Positions 45,236-53,718 of a stretch of DNA of 64,000 nucleotides are shown here, piece after piece (position 1 is the stretch's first letter; the number at the start of each line of letters is the position of its first letter). Source of the DNA: Desulfatirhabdium sp040755275 (GTDB lineage Bacteria; Desulfobacterota; Desulfobacteria; Desulfobacterales; Desulfatirhabdiaceae); the NCBI GenBank assembly GCA_040755275.1, contig JBFMBE010000001.1:1-64000 (forward strand). The letters run 5' to 3'. The translations under genes and the position numbers were made by a program. A model generated the notes under the pieces. It was not told the DNA's origin and did no database searches. It worked only from the letters and a program-made list of their open reading frames with translations.

Positions 45236-45805
45236 TCAGTCGGGATGTCGCAGCAGAACGCTTTCTTGTCCACGGATAGCGGTTTCGAGATCGGTCAGGC
45301 TTTTGAAAGGCGTCTGGTGGCTGCGGATTTCCGGAAATGGATTTCCTGCCTTCTGCAGCAGATGCAGCAGCTCGGACGTATCGATCTGGATACCGTATCG
45401 GAGCAGGATCGGCGCAAGTTCATGAGAAATGAAGTTGAACAGCTTGAGGGTGATCGAGCCCTTCTGTGGGGGCGTGGGTGGCGTCGAAACGGATGCTTCC
45501 GTGATGGTTTTGCGGAAAGAAGCATAGGAGCCGCCCTTGCGGAGAGTCGCCCCCGCCAGTCCGGGCATGGCTGCGGAAAGGGCCAGGACCGCCTTGTCTG
45601 GAACGATCGTCGTGTCGGGATCGTCGATGGCCTTTCCATTGAGAAAGAGCGTCTGGATCCGCTTGTCGAGATAGTCGTCCGGAATACCGATCTGACGGCA
45701 GACGTTTCGAACACTGGTGCAGACATCGACATTCATGGTGACGCCTGTCTGCCAGATGGGGGTTAGAAAGGCGGGATCGTTCGATGCGAGTTCAAGCGGG
45801 ATCAA
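45236..45805 (-). CDS. Hypothetical protein
   Basis: A 189-residue protein not assigned to a family. It starts with TTG at 45805, seven nt after GGAG, so it is probably translated. A central stretch IQTLFLNGKAIDDPDTTIV...LALSAAMPGLAGATLRKGG looks like a small beta-grasp or ubiquitin-like segment, which would be interesting beside a tungstopterin enzyme, but this is speculative. The C-terminal half is helical. It lies 18 nt upstream of the DUF3786 gene in the same direction. Confidence 0.65.
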   Translation of the reverse strand: MIPLELASNDPAFLTPIWQTGVTMNVDVCTSVRNVCRQIGIPDDYLDKRIQTLFLNGKAIDDPDTTIVPDKAVLALSAAMPGLAGATLRKGGSYASFRKTITEASVSTPPTPPQKGSITLKLFNFISHELAPILLRYGIQIDTSELLHLLQKAGNPFPEIRSHQTPFKSLTDLETAIRGQESVLLRHPD

Positions 45806-45980
45806 CGGGTTGCTCCTTTGTTCGGAAGAGGAAACCGGGAAAAGAAGACGGAAGACGGAAGTCAGGAGTCAGGAGACGGACGATAGGCGTCTGCAGGTGA
45901 GTGGCAGTCGACGATGGATTTTTGACCATTTTTCATTTCGGGGGCAGCCGCAGGAAACCGTGATCTTGAAAATTCGTTGC

Positions 45981-46090
45981 TGCAGGGGCAAGGCATGTCT
46001 TGCCCCTGCATTGTCCGATGGGGTGGCCCAAGAACCGTCGTCGTGGATAGCCGTGTTTTTTGTAGGGGCGGCCGGCAGCTCGCCCCTGGC
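45981..46090. repeat. Short intergenic repeats with a perfect 12-bp palindrome
   Basis: TGCAGGGGCAAG (45981-45992) pairs with CTTGCCCCTGCA (45999-46010). A related GTAGGGGCGGCC...CTCGCCCCTGG follows at about 46058-46088. They fill the space after the AOR stop; 45840-45900 is GGAAG/GGAGTCA-rich low complexity. No gene is seen in 45806-46095. Confidence 0.6.
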
Positions 46091-46095
46091 GAAGG

Positions 46096-47832
46096 CTACC
46101 AATTGTACAACTGATCCAGCTCGTCGTCACTCACCTGGAAAACCACGTTGTGCGGTGCCAGCGGCTCCTGCTTCATGAAGGCAGGCAGTCGATCGTCAGC
46201 CTTTCCGAGACCTGCGGCCAGGTTGAACTCCCGTTCGGTTTTCAGTATCTGCTTGCCCAGAGCCACGACATCGTCTGCCGTCATCTTCTTGCCGACAAAG
46301 GCACCGATCATGTCGACCAAGGCCTGGAAGGTATCCGGCTGATCGAGGATGGCAAAGGCGATGAACAGACACATGCCGGTCGAATCGATGGCTGTGGTCG
46401 CAATCTGCAGGTTTCGGGAAAGCTCCACCTGCCCCTGCGGCTTTAGGGCGTCGACGCTTCCGCCCACACCGAGAACGTTGGCCGTCACGGCATATCCGGC
46501 CGTGTGGTCCGCCCCCATGGTGGAGGTGGCGTAGGTCACCCCGATTCCCTGAACGGCCCTGGGGTCGTAGGCCGGCATGGCCTGCCCCTTGACGACGGGG
46601 ACCCGCTCGACACCGAAGACCTTTCCGGTGACTGCCGCACCGTTGCCGAGGATGCGTCCCAGATGGGTTCCTTTTCCGACTTCCTTGACCAGTTCGATGG
46701 CTGCCTGAGCATCGCCGAATTTGGCCAGTCCGGCCTCCATGGCCACTCCGATGGTGGCGCCCATCTCGATGGTGTCGAGCCCGAAATCATCGTCCAGCCG
46801 GTCGAGCATGGCGATTGCATCCAAATCGTCAATACCGCAGTTGCCTCCGTGTGCCCACACCGTTTCATATTCCGGCTGTTTGGTGAGGTAATTGCCGTTC
46901 TTGTCGACATAGATGCCCGAACAACGGATAACACATCCCTTGTGGCAACCGTGAGTCGGATTGCCGCCGCGTTCCTGTTCGGTCTGAGCTTGGGTTTCCC
47001 CGCTGATCTTACCGGCTCCCGCAAAACGTCCGGTGGAGAAATTGTTCGTCGGATATCCGCCGGCTTCGTTGATGACATTGGTCAGCACATTCGTCCCGTA
47101 GGCAGGCAGGCCCTGACCGGTGACCGGGTGTTTCTTGAGGCCCTGGACGAAATTCTTGTTCGCTTCCTTGAAGGCTTCGGGGTTGGCTGCACTGCGCATC
47201 GGAAGCCCTTCGTCGTCGATGACGATGACCTTGATGTTCTTGGAGCCCATGACGGCGCCGACCCCGCCTCTTCCGGCATGTCGGGTCGGCCGCATTTCCA
47301 TATCCGTAATGGCCACGGATGCGGCTGCCAGTTTCATTTCACCTGCCGGCCCGATCGAAATGCAGGCCACCTTGTCTCCGTATTCTGCCTTGATCTTGTC
47401 GATCAGGGCGTAATTGCCCAGTCCTTTGAGGCTGTTGTCCGCCGCGATCTTCACCCCATCCTTGTTGATGAACACCTTGTACAGGGTGTCGTCCTGAGGT
47501 TTGCCTTCGAGCACGATGGCTGCATATCCGAGTCTGCCGAGAACCTGTGCGGCTTGCCCGCCGGAATTGGCTTCCTTGATGCCACCGGTCAGCGGGCTCT
47601 TGCAGCCGACGGAAAGGCGGCCGGACATGGCTGCCGTCGATCCGCTCAAGAGGCCGGGGGCGATGACCAGTTTGTTGTCTGCCCCGAGGGGGTGGCAAAG
47701 GGGTGGCACTTCCTTCGCCACGATGGTCGATGTGAGCGCTCTTCCGCCGAGCCCGGCGTAGGCACCGATGGGCTCGATCCGATAGGAAGGTCCTCCAGCC
47801 GTTCCGACGTCGATCCGTAGAATCTTGTCCAT
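46096..47832 (-). CDS. Aldehyde:ferredoxin oxidoreductase (tungsten type)
   Basis: A 578-residue AOR-family enzyme, expected to oxidise aldehydes to acids with ferredoxin or run in reverse. The N-terminal AOR fold has GGRALTSTIV and SGRLSVGCKSPLTGGIKEANSGG; GGVGAVMGSKNIKVIVI (about 200) is the tungstopterin-side motif. Cysteines for the [4Fe-4S] cluster lie in HGCHKGCVIRCSG (about 300), with a further Cys near STGMCLF (about 490). GGAGGAGAGC precedes the ATG. It is on the shorter side for the family (600-640). Confidence 0.93.
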   Translation of the reverse strand: MDKILRIDVGTAGGPSYRIEPIGAYAGLGGRALTSTIVAKEVPPLCHPLGADNKLVIAPGLLSGSTAAMSGRLSVGCKSPLTGGIKEANSGGQAAQVLGRLGYAAIVLEGKPQDDTLYKVFINKDGVKIAADNSLKGLGNYALIDKIKAEYGDKVACISIGPAGEMKLAAASVAITDMEMRPTRHAGRGGVGAVMGSKNIKVIVIDDEGLPMRSAANPEAFKEANKNFVQGLKKHPVTGQGLPAYGTNVLTNVINEAGGYPTNNFSTGRFAGAGKISGETQAQTEQERGGNPTHGCHKGCVIRCSGIYVDKNGNYLTKQPEYETVWAHGGNCGIDDLDAIAMLDRLDDDFGLDTIEMGATIGVAMEAGLAKFGDAQAAIELVKEVGKGTHLGRILGNGAAVTGKVFGVERVPVVKGQAMPAYDPRAVQGIGVTYATSTMGADHTAGYAVTANVLGVGGSVDALKPQGQVELSRNLQIATTAIDSTGMCLFIAFAILDQPDTFQALVDMIGAFVGKKMTADDVVALGKQILKTEREFNLAAGLGKADDRLPAFMKQEPLAPHNVVFQVSDDELDQLYNW

Positions 47833-47939
47833 GCTCTCCTCCTTTGCTGATGGAATGAACGATGCAGCGGTTACCGGATGGGGCCGGGGCGATTCCTCGC
47901 CAGTCTCTTGCCGCCGAGCTCGCCCCAGGAAAAGGGTTT

Positions 47940-49028
47940 CTATCCGTTTCTTCGTTCGAAATCTTTCATGAAATCGACAAGTGCCTGGACGGATGTCAAA
48001 CCGGTGGCGTTGTAAATGGAAGCGCGGCAGCCACCGACGCTTCGATGCCCCTTGAGTCCGCCCAGATCGTTCTTCAGGGCTTCATCGATGAACTTCTTTT
48101 CGAGTTCCTCGGAAGGCAGTCGGAAGGTGACGTTCATCATAGATCGGGAATCGGCCTGGGCTGTTCCTCGATAAAATCCACTGGCATCGATGGTGCCGTA
48201 GAGCAAATCGGCTTTTTGCCGGTTGACGGCCTCCATTTGCTGCAAGCCGCCGATGGTTTCCTCGAGCCATTTCAACACGAGTTGAATCGTGTAGATGCCG
48301 AAGCAGGGCGGGGTGTTGTACATGGAGTTCTTGGCTGCATGGGTCGTATATTTCAACATGGTCGGCAGGCTGTCCGGGGTTCGTTTGAGCATGTCTTCCC
48401 GGATGATGACCATACAGACACCTGCAGGGCCGATGTTTTTCTGGGCGCCTGCGTAGATGAGGCCGAATTTCGAGGCATCGAAGGGTCTGCTCAGAAAATC
48501 GGAGGACATGTCTGCAATGAGCGGCACAGCGCCCGTCTCCGGAAAGGCGGCCCACTGGGTCCCTTTGATGGTGTTGTTGCTGGTGATGTGGACATAGACG
48601 GCCTGTGGATCGAATGCGATGTCTTTGGGGATGTAGGAAAAGTCCCGGTCCTTGCTGGAGGCGGCTACCCGGTGTTTCTTCCCGAGGATTCGGGCTTCGT
48701 CGATGGCCTTGGTGGCCCAGGTTCCGGTGTTGACGTAATCGGCGGAATCGTTTTCTCCGAGAAGATTCATCGGAATCATGGCAAACTGCAGGCTGGCCCC
48801 ACCTTGCAGGAACAGGACATGGTATCGGTCATCCAGGTTGAGCAGTCGTTTGGTGCGGACGACGGCATCGTTGATGACGTCGTCGAACCATTTGGAGCGG
48901 TGGCTGACTTCGACTATCGACATTCCCGATTGGTTAAAATTCAAAAAGGATGCCTGAATTTCTTCGAGAACGGGAAGGGGCAGGGCTGCCGGACCGGCGT
49001 TGAAGTTGTGAATCCGATGTTGGGGCAT
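47940..49028 (-). CDS. serC: Phosphoserine aminotransferase
   Basis: A 362-residue class V aminotransferase that makes 3-phosphoserine from 3-phosphohydroxypyruvate and glutamate. HNFNAGPAALPLPVLEE at the N terminus, QGGASLQFAMIPMNLL, and the PLP lysine in YAGAQKNIGPAG (about 196) are typical. The ATG at 49028 follows GGAGG; a TTG six codons upstream lies within that site. The downstream AOR gene is 107 nt away, so co-transcription is uncertain. Confidence 0.95.
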   Translation of the reverse strand: MPQHRIHNFNAGPAALPLPVLEEIQASFLNFNQSGMSIVEVSHRSKWFDDVINDAVVRTKRLLNLDDRYHVLFLQGGASLQFAMIPMNLLGENDSADYVNTGTWATKAIDEARILGKKHRVAASSKDRDFSYIPKDIAFDPQAVYVHITSNNTIKGTQWAAFPETGAVPLIADMSSDFLSRPFDASKFGLIYAGAQKNIGPAGVCMVIIREDMLKRTPDSLPTMLKYTTHAAKNSMYNTPPCFGIYTIQLVLKWLEETIGGLQQMEAVNRQKADLLYGTIDASGFYRGTAQADSRSMMNVTFRLPSEELEKKFIDEALKNDLGGLKGHRSVGGCRASIYNATGLTSVQALVDFMKDFERRNG

Positions 49029-49100
49029 GGTGTTTCGTTCCTCCAAGTCTTGATGGTGAATGGTTGTATGATATTTCGCATCGACGATGCGACAAGGGTC

Positions 49101-50336
49101 TTAGGTCGGATGATCCGCTCTTTCTACATCATGGGGTTCAGAAGTCAAATGGAAAGTGGCACAGGCTTCCGCCATGACGCTGCGAACCGAAACCCCGTAT
49201 CGCTGGGCGGCCAGACGGCAGTCTTCGTATTCCGGCGCTGCCTGTACGGTTTTTCCATTCATCCATCCGATTTTCATGCGGATGGCGCCGAAGCGGGTCT
49301 CGATGCTGCGAATCTCCCGCGGCAGTTTGATCCGGTTTTCCATGCGCCAGCGGATGCCAAAGGTCGTGGTTTGCTCGAGAAGCATCCCGGCGATTCGCTC
49401 CAGATCGGTGGGATGGGCGAGAACCTGAAGCCAGAATGCCGGTCTTCCTTTCTTCATGTGAATGGGGATGACGACGGTGTCGATGGCTCCGGCGGCAAGC
49501 AGGTGTTCCATGGCCGCAGCAAGACATTCCGGTGTCATGTCGTCGATCTGGGTGTCGATGACGGCCACCCGATCGGTATCGAGCCCGACGAGAGCGGGAT
49601 GGGTTCCGGCATGGACGCGGGAGGATTTCCCAACGAAGACGCGCAGCAGATTCGGCCGACCGATGTCGTGGGTGCCCGCCCCGGATCCGATGCGTTCGAC
49701 GGTCATCTGGGGAAGAGGTCCGAAATCGTCTGCGAGTGTGGTGAGCAAGGCGGCACCCGTGGGTGTCAGCAATTCGAAGGAGATGTCGCTTCCGTAGACG
49801 GGAAACCCTCGGATGAGCTCGGCAGTGGCCGGAGCGGGCACGGGGAGCCAGCCGTGGGCGCAGCGGACCGATCCGCCGCCGGTATTGAGGGCCGAGCAGA
49901 CGATTCGGTTCGGTGCGATTCGTGCGATGGCGGCCACCGATCCGACAATGTCGACGATGGTATCCACGGCCCCGATTTCATGAAAATGAACGTCTTCGAT
50001 CGGGATGCCGTGAACACGCGATTCGGCCTCGGCGAGCCTTCGAAAAACGGCGATGCTGGTCTTGTGAATGTAGGGATCCAGACGGGCCTTCTCGATGATG
50101 GAAACGATGTCGCGAAGATGACGATGGGTGTGTTGCTCCTTCGAAACGGTGACTACGGCCCGAGTGGCCGTTATGCCGCAGGAGCGGATTGCAACAGCCT
50201 GTAGTTCGACCCCGGGAAGGTTCAACCGGTCGACCGTTTGTCGGATTTCTTCCAGGGGAACGCCGGCATCGATCAGTGCCGCAAGGATCATGTCACCTGC
50301 GGCACCGCAACTGCAATCGAAGTAGAGGATGGTCAT
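49101..50336 (-). CDS. larC: Nickel pincer cofactor cyclometallase LarC
   Basis: A 411-residue protein that inserts nickel into the pincer cofactor of lactate racemase and relatives. It starts MTILYFDCSCGAAGDMILAAL and has VHFHEIGAVDTIVDIVG (about 130) and TPTGAALL, all family marks. It is one continuous frame, unlike the frameshifted larC1/larC2 of Lactobacillus. The ATG overlaps the larB stop in an ATGA. larA and larE are not in this window. Confidence 0.93.
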   Translation of the reverse strand: MTILYFDCSCGAAGDMILAALIDAGVPLEEIRQTVDRLNLPGVELQAVAIRSCGITATRAVVTVSKEQHTHRHLRDIVSIIEKARLDPYIHKTSIAVFRRLAEAESRVHGIPIEDVHFHEIGAVDTIVDIVGSVAAIARIAPNRIVCSALNTGGGSVRCAHGWLPVPAPATAELIRGFPVYGSDISFELLTPTGAALLTTLADDFGPLPQMTVERIGSGAGTHDIGRPNLLRVFVGKSSRVHAGTHPALVGLDTDRVAVIDTQIDDMTPECLAAAMEHLLAAGAIDTVVIPIHMKKGRPAFWLQVLAHPTDLERIAGMLLEQTTTFGIRWRMENRIKLPREIRSIETRFGAIRMKIGWMNGKTVQAAPEYEDCRLAAQRYGVSVRSVMAEACATFHLTSEPHDVERADHPT

Positions 50337-51175
50337 GAATGCGATCTTTCCGGGGCCGGCATATCGGATGATGCCGCAAGGGATGAAGAAACCCCCGGCC
50401 GGCCGGTTCGGTTTGGATGGGCTGCAGCCAGATGGTTGATGAGACTTGCCTGACAGGCCGCACCGAAACCGTTGTCGATGTTGACGACCGATACCCCGGC
50501 TGCGCAGGAGTTGAGCATGGACAGAAGGGCGGCAAGTCCTCCGAAAGAGGCTCCGTACCCCACACTGGTCGGTACACCAATGACAGGGCAGGCGGCCATT
50601 CCGCCGACGACACTGGCCAGGGCGCCTTCCATGCCGGCTACAACGATGATCACGTTGGCACTGGACCATTCCGTCTGGGTCAACAGCAGCCGGTGAATTC
50701 CGGCGACACCGGCGTCGTAGAGCCGAGTGACCCGGTTGCCGAGGGTTTCGGCGGTGACTGCGGCTTCCTCTGCAACGGGCATGTCGGATGTGCCTGCGGA
50801 AATGACTGCGATGTGGCCGACGGCTTCAATCGCTACGGGCCGGATGACGGCGATGCGTGCGATGGGGTGGTGCCGGACGGGGATGTCGAGAGCGTCGATT
50901 TTTTGGACGGTTTCCGGGCGGATACGGGTCGCCAGGATGTTGGCGGCTTCGGCGGCAGCCATTGCCTGGACGATGCCGATAATCTGCTCATCCGTCTTTG
51001 CCGGGCAGTAGATGACCTCCCCGAATCCTTTTCGCAGGGCGCGGTGGTGATCGATTCGAACATAGCCCAGATTTTCATAGGGCAGCAGCCGAAGCCGCTC
51101 GATGGCTTCGTCGAGATCGAGCGAACCATCCTGAACTGCGGCAAGGATGTGTTGGAGTCGGGTTGGATCCATCAT
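50333..51175 (-). CDS. larB: Pincer cofactor carboxylase/hydrolase LarB
   Basis: A 280-residue protein of the PurE-related LarB family that carboxylates nicotinic acid adenine dinucleotide in pincer cofactor synthesis. ISAGTSDMPVAEEAAVTAE (about 125), VVAGMEGALASVVGG and PVIGVPTSVGYGASFGG are diagnostic. AAGGAAGCA precedes ATGATG (51175 or 51172). It lies 29 nt after ssb. Confidence 0.94.
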   Translation of the reverse strand: MMDPTRLQHILAAVQDGSLDLDEAIERLRLLPYENLGYVRIDHHRALRKGFGEVIYCPAKTDEQIIGIVQAMAAAEAANILATRIRPETVQKIDALDIPVRHHPIARIAVIRPVAIEAVGHIAVISAGTSDMPVAEEAAVTAETLGNRVTRLYDAGVAGIHRLLLTQTEWSSANVIIVVAGMEGALASVVGGMAACPVIGVPTSVGYGASFGGLAALLSMLNSCAAGVSVVNIDNGFGAACQASLINHLAAAHPNRTGRPGVSSSLAASSDMPAPERSHS

Positions 51176-51204
51176 TGCTTCCTTGTTCCGGAAAACGCTC
51201 TGAA

Positions 51205-51681
51205 TCAGAAGGGGATATCGTCATCCGGGGGGCCGGAGAATTCCGCCCTTGGAACGGGGGACTCGTAACCTCCGCCGGAACGGAACGGGATGGGTTCGAT
51301 GTCTCCGCCGCCCATGGGTTTTTTGGGTTCGAATGTGCCCCCCGATTCCTTGGAGCCCAGGAATTGAACATCATTGGCGATGATTTCCGTCGTATATCGC
51401 TTGACGCCCTCCTTGTCTTCCCATTCCCGGGTCTGCAGTTTTCCTTCGATATAGACCTGTCTTCCCTTGGCGAGATATTCCCCGCAGAGCTCCCCCAATT
51501 TTCGATAGGCCACAATTCGATGCCATTCGGTGCGCTGTTTCTTTTCTCCGGTTGCCTTGTCTTTCCATTCGTCGGATGTAGCCACCGTGAAATTGGCGAT
51601 GGCCGTTCCATCCGGTGTATAGCGAAGTTCCGGATCCCTTCCCAATCTGCCGATGATGATGACCTTGTTGACGCCGCTCAT
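51205..51681 (-). CDS. ssb: Single-stranded DNA-binding protein
   Basis: A 158-residue SSB. The OB fold starts VNKVIIIGRLGRDPELRYTPDG and includes WHRIVAYRKLGELCGEYLAKGRQVYIEG. A Gly/Pro-rich linker ends in the acidic tip PPDDDIPF that recruits partner proteins. AAGGAACG precedes the ATG. The 245 nt upstream show no gene. Confidence 0.96.
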   Translation of the reverse strand: MSGVNKVIIIGRLGRDPELRYTPDGTAIANFTVATSDEWKDKATGEKKQRTEWHRIVAYRKLGELCGEYLAKGRQVYIEGKLQTREWEDKEGVKRYTTEIIANDVQFLGSKESGGTFEPKKPMGGGDIEPIPFRSGGGYESPVPRAEFSGPPDDDIPF

Positions 51682-51927
51682 GTTCGTTCCTTTTCTTCCT
51701 AGGGGTTGATGCGCATACCGACAGCCCTTCGCCGGGGGAACCAGCCTGTAGATCTTCGATCCCGAAACCGCGATCTTTCTTTGTCCCTATCCATCGATCG
51801 GCAGGGGGATCAGAAACACCAGAGGAGATACCGAAAATATCCATAGGATCGATGACGATTCATACAAAAACACCCTCCAAAAGTCAAATCGACGACAATG
51901 CAATGAAGAAAGATGGAGCGGCAACAC

Positions 51928-52063
51928 GTCAGGAAGTCTCTGTCGAGTCGCGGGGTGACTGGGGAACTTTTTTCGCAGCAATCTCAAAAGGCTTCCCCAG
52001 CCACCCCGCTGATGCCCGACATTTTCGAAAAGCACGGGAAAAGCGACTCTTTGCGAGTCCATC
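51928..52063 (-). repeat. Palindromic intergenic element, copy 7 (one end eroded)
   Basis: The right end GACTCTTTGCGAGTCCATC stops at 52063 and overlaps the TGA of the Msr gene. The other end begins at CAGGAAGTCTCTGTCGAG, lacking the outer terminal repeat. The central half of the element is deleted. Confidence 0.8.
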
Positions 52064-53231
52064 AATGAATGACGTCGGTTGGAAAACGCTTTCGGGCTTT
52101 TTCCACCTTGGGAATCGCTTGCTGCAGGATGTAGCCATGGTTCGGATTCCGTCTGGCGAAGTCCTGATGGTATTCTTCTGCCGGGAAAAAGCCGTTCAGT
52201 GGTTCGATGGTCGTGACGATGGGCTTGTCATAAACGTGTTTTGCAGTCAGCTCCTGAATATAGCGTTCGGCTTCTTCGCGCTGGCCCTGATCCGAAACGA
52301 AAACGGCGGATCGATACTGGCTTCCGACATCTGGACCCTGCCGATTCAGAAGGGTCGGATCGTGTGTGGCAAAAAAGATTTCGAGCAATTTGCGGTAACC
52401 CACCACGGTCGGATCATAAACGATCCGAATGGCTTCCGCATGCCCCGTATCTCCTTTGCAGACCTCTGCGTAATTGGCACGCTTGGGGTCTCCTCCGGCA
52501 TATCCGGACTCCACCCGAACAACGCCGTTCACCTGCTCGAACACGGCTTCGGTACACCAGAAACACCCTCCTGCGAATACGGCTTCCGCCAACCGGGGAG
52601 CCTTTTCGGTGACGGTTGTTTGAAAAACCGGGTCGGTCAATTGCTGCAGGTTTCCGTCCTCTACGAATGAAAGCGATTCGCTGTTCAGGCAATAACGCCT
52701 GCCGGTCGGTTTCGGTCCATCCGGAAAGACATGCCCCAGGTGGGCGTCACAGCGGGCACACAGCACTTCGGTACGGACCATGCCATGACTGAAATCGGGG
52801 CGTTCGAGAATGTTTTCGGCTGCAATGGGTTGAAAAAAGCTGGGCCATCCGGTTCCGGAATCGAATTTGGCATTCGATGCGAACAGGGGAAGGCCGCAGC
52901 AGACGCACGCATAGACCCCTTTCTTCTGGTTATCGAGGAGTGCACCGCAAAAAGGGCGCTCCGTGCCCTTTCCCCTTGCTATGGCGTATTGCTGCGGTGT
53001 CAATTGTTGTTTCCAGGCCGCGTCGGTTTTCATCATTTTCGGCATTTCGATCGGTCCGACCAATTGTCCCCGATCGTCGAAAACCCGTACCCGAACCGTT
53101 GGCGCAACGGCTTTTTCGTTTGTTTCGACCATCCCTCGATCCCTTCCCCAAACGGTTATTGCGACGACCATGCAGAGCAGCAGCACGCCTCCGGCTTTCC
53201 CGGGCATGGCCTGTCGTTCACGAAATGGCAT
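52062..53231 (-). CDS. Fused methionine sulfoxide reductase MsrB-MsrA, membrane-anchored
   Basis: A 389-residue bifunctional repair enzyme. Residues 9-29 form a hydrophobic anchor (GGVLLLCMVVAITVW). MsrB follows (about 65-200) with zinc cysteines CVCCGLP and CARCDAHLG and the catalytic Cys in RRYCLNSESLSF. MsrA (about 215-380) has GGCFWCTEAVFEQ with its catalytic Cys. The B-then-A order is the reverse of the common MsrA-MsrB fusions. The ATG at 53231 follows AAAGGAAC. The anchor suggests periplasmic repair of R- and S-methionine sulfoxide. Confidence 0.92.
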   Translation of the reverse strand: MPFRERQAMPGKAGGVLLLCMVVAITVWGRDRGMVETNEKAVAPTVRVRVFDDRGQLVGPIEMPKMMKTDAAWKQQLTPQQYAIARGKGTERPFCGALLDNQKKGVYACVCCGLPLFASNAKFDSGTGWPSFFQPIAAENILERPDFSHGMVRTEVLCARCDAHLGHVFPDGPKPTGRRYCLNSESLSFVEDGNLQQLTDPVFQTTVTEKAPRLAEAVFAGGCFWCTEAVFEQVNGVVRVESGYAGGDPKRANYAEVCKGDTGHAEAIRIVYDPTVVGYRKLLEIFFATHDPTLLNRQGPDVGSQYRSAVFVSDQGQREEAERYIQELTAKHVYDKPIVTTIEPLNGFFPAEEYHQDFARRNPNHGYILQQAIPKVEKARKRFPTDVIH

Positions 53232-53376
53232 AGTGTTCCTTTTATCTTGATATTCAACTGCGATGTCATTACAATCCGCGCCCGATCGAGGCGTGCATCG
53301 TCGTAAACGACCCGACGATCGCCACCCTCCAGGCGGCCGTGCCATCGCGGTCCTCTCGTATTGTATGGTTGTTCCA

Positions 53377-53718
53377 ATGCCGATCGTTCTTCAAACCGCC
53401 ATCATGCTGGCGGCATCGAATCTCTTCATGACCTTTGCGTGGTATGCCCATTTGAAAAACATGAATGGGAACAAATGGTACATTGCAGCGTTCATGTCCT
53501 GGGGCATCGCTCTGTTCGAATACCTGATCCAAGTGCCGGCCAATCGAATCGGATATACGGCCTTAAGTCTTCCCCAGCTGAAGATCCTGCAGGAGGTCAT
53601 CACCCTGTCGGTGTTTGCACCCTTCGCCGTCTTTTACATGAACCAGCCGCTGAAACTCGATTACCTGTGGGCCGGTCTCTGCCTGATGGGCGCGGTGTAT
53701 TTCATTTTTCGATCCTGA
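53377..53718 (+). CDS. DUF486 (DMT-like) small membrane protein
   Basis: A 113-residue inner-membrane protein with four hydrophobic segments. IVLQTAIMLAASNLFMTFAWYAHLK and WGIALFEYLIQVPANRIGY are typical of the DUF486 family, related to small multidrug-type transporters. The ATG at 53377 gives the usual family N terminus; 53365 is also possible. Its 3' end overlaps the convergent RNase D gene by 17 nt. Confidence 0.85.
   Translation: MPIVLQTAIMLAASNLFMTFAWYAHLKNMNGNKWYIAAFMSWGIALFEYLIQVPANRIGYTALSLPQLKILQEVITLSVFAPFAVFYMNQPLKLDYLWAGLCLMGAVYFIFRS

Noticed and set aside
47862..50204. A 780-codon open frame on the plus strand
   Set aside because: It is antisense to AOR-upstream DNA, serC and larC, whose family signatures are beyond doubt; long antisense frames are common in GC-rich DNA.
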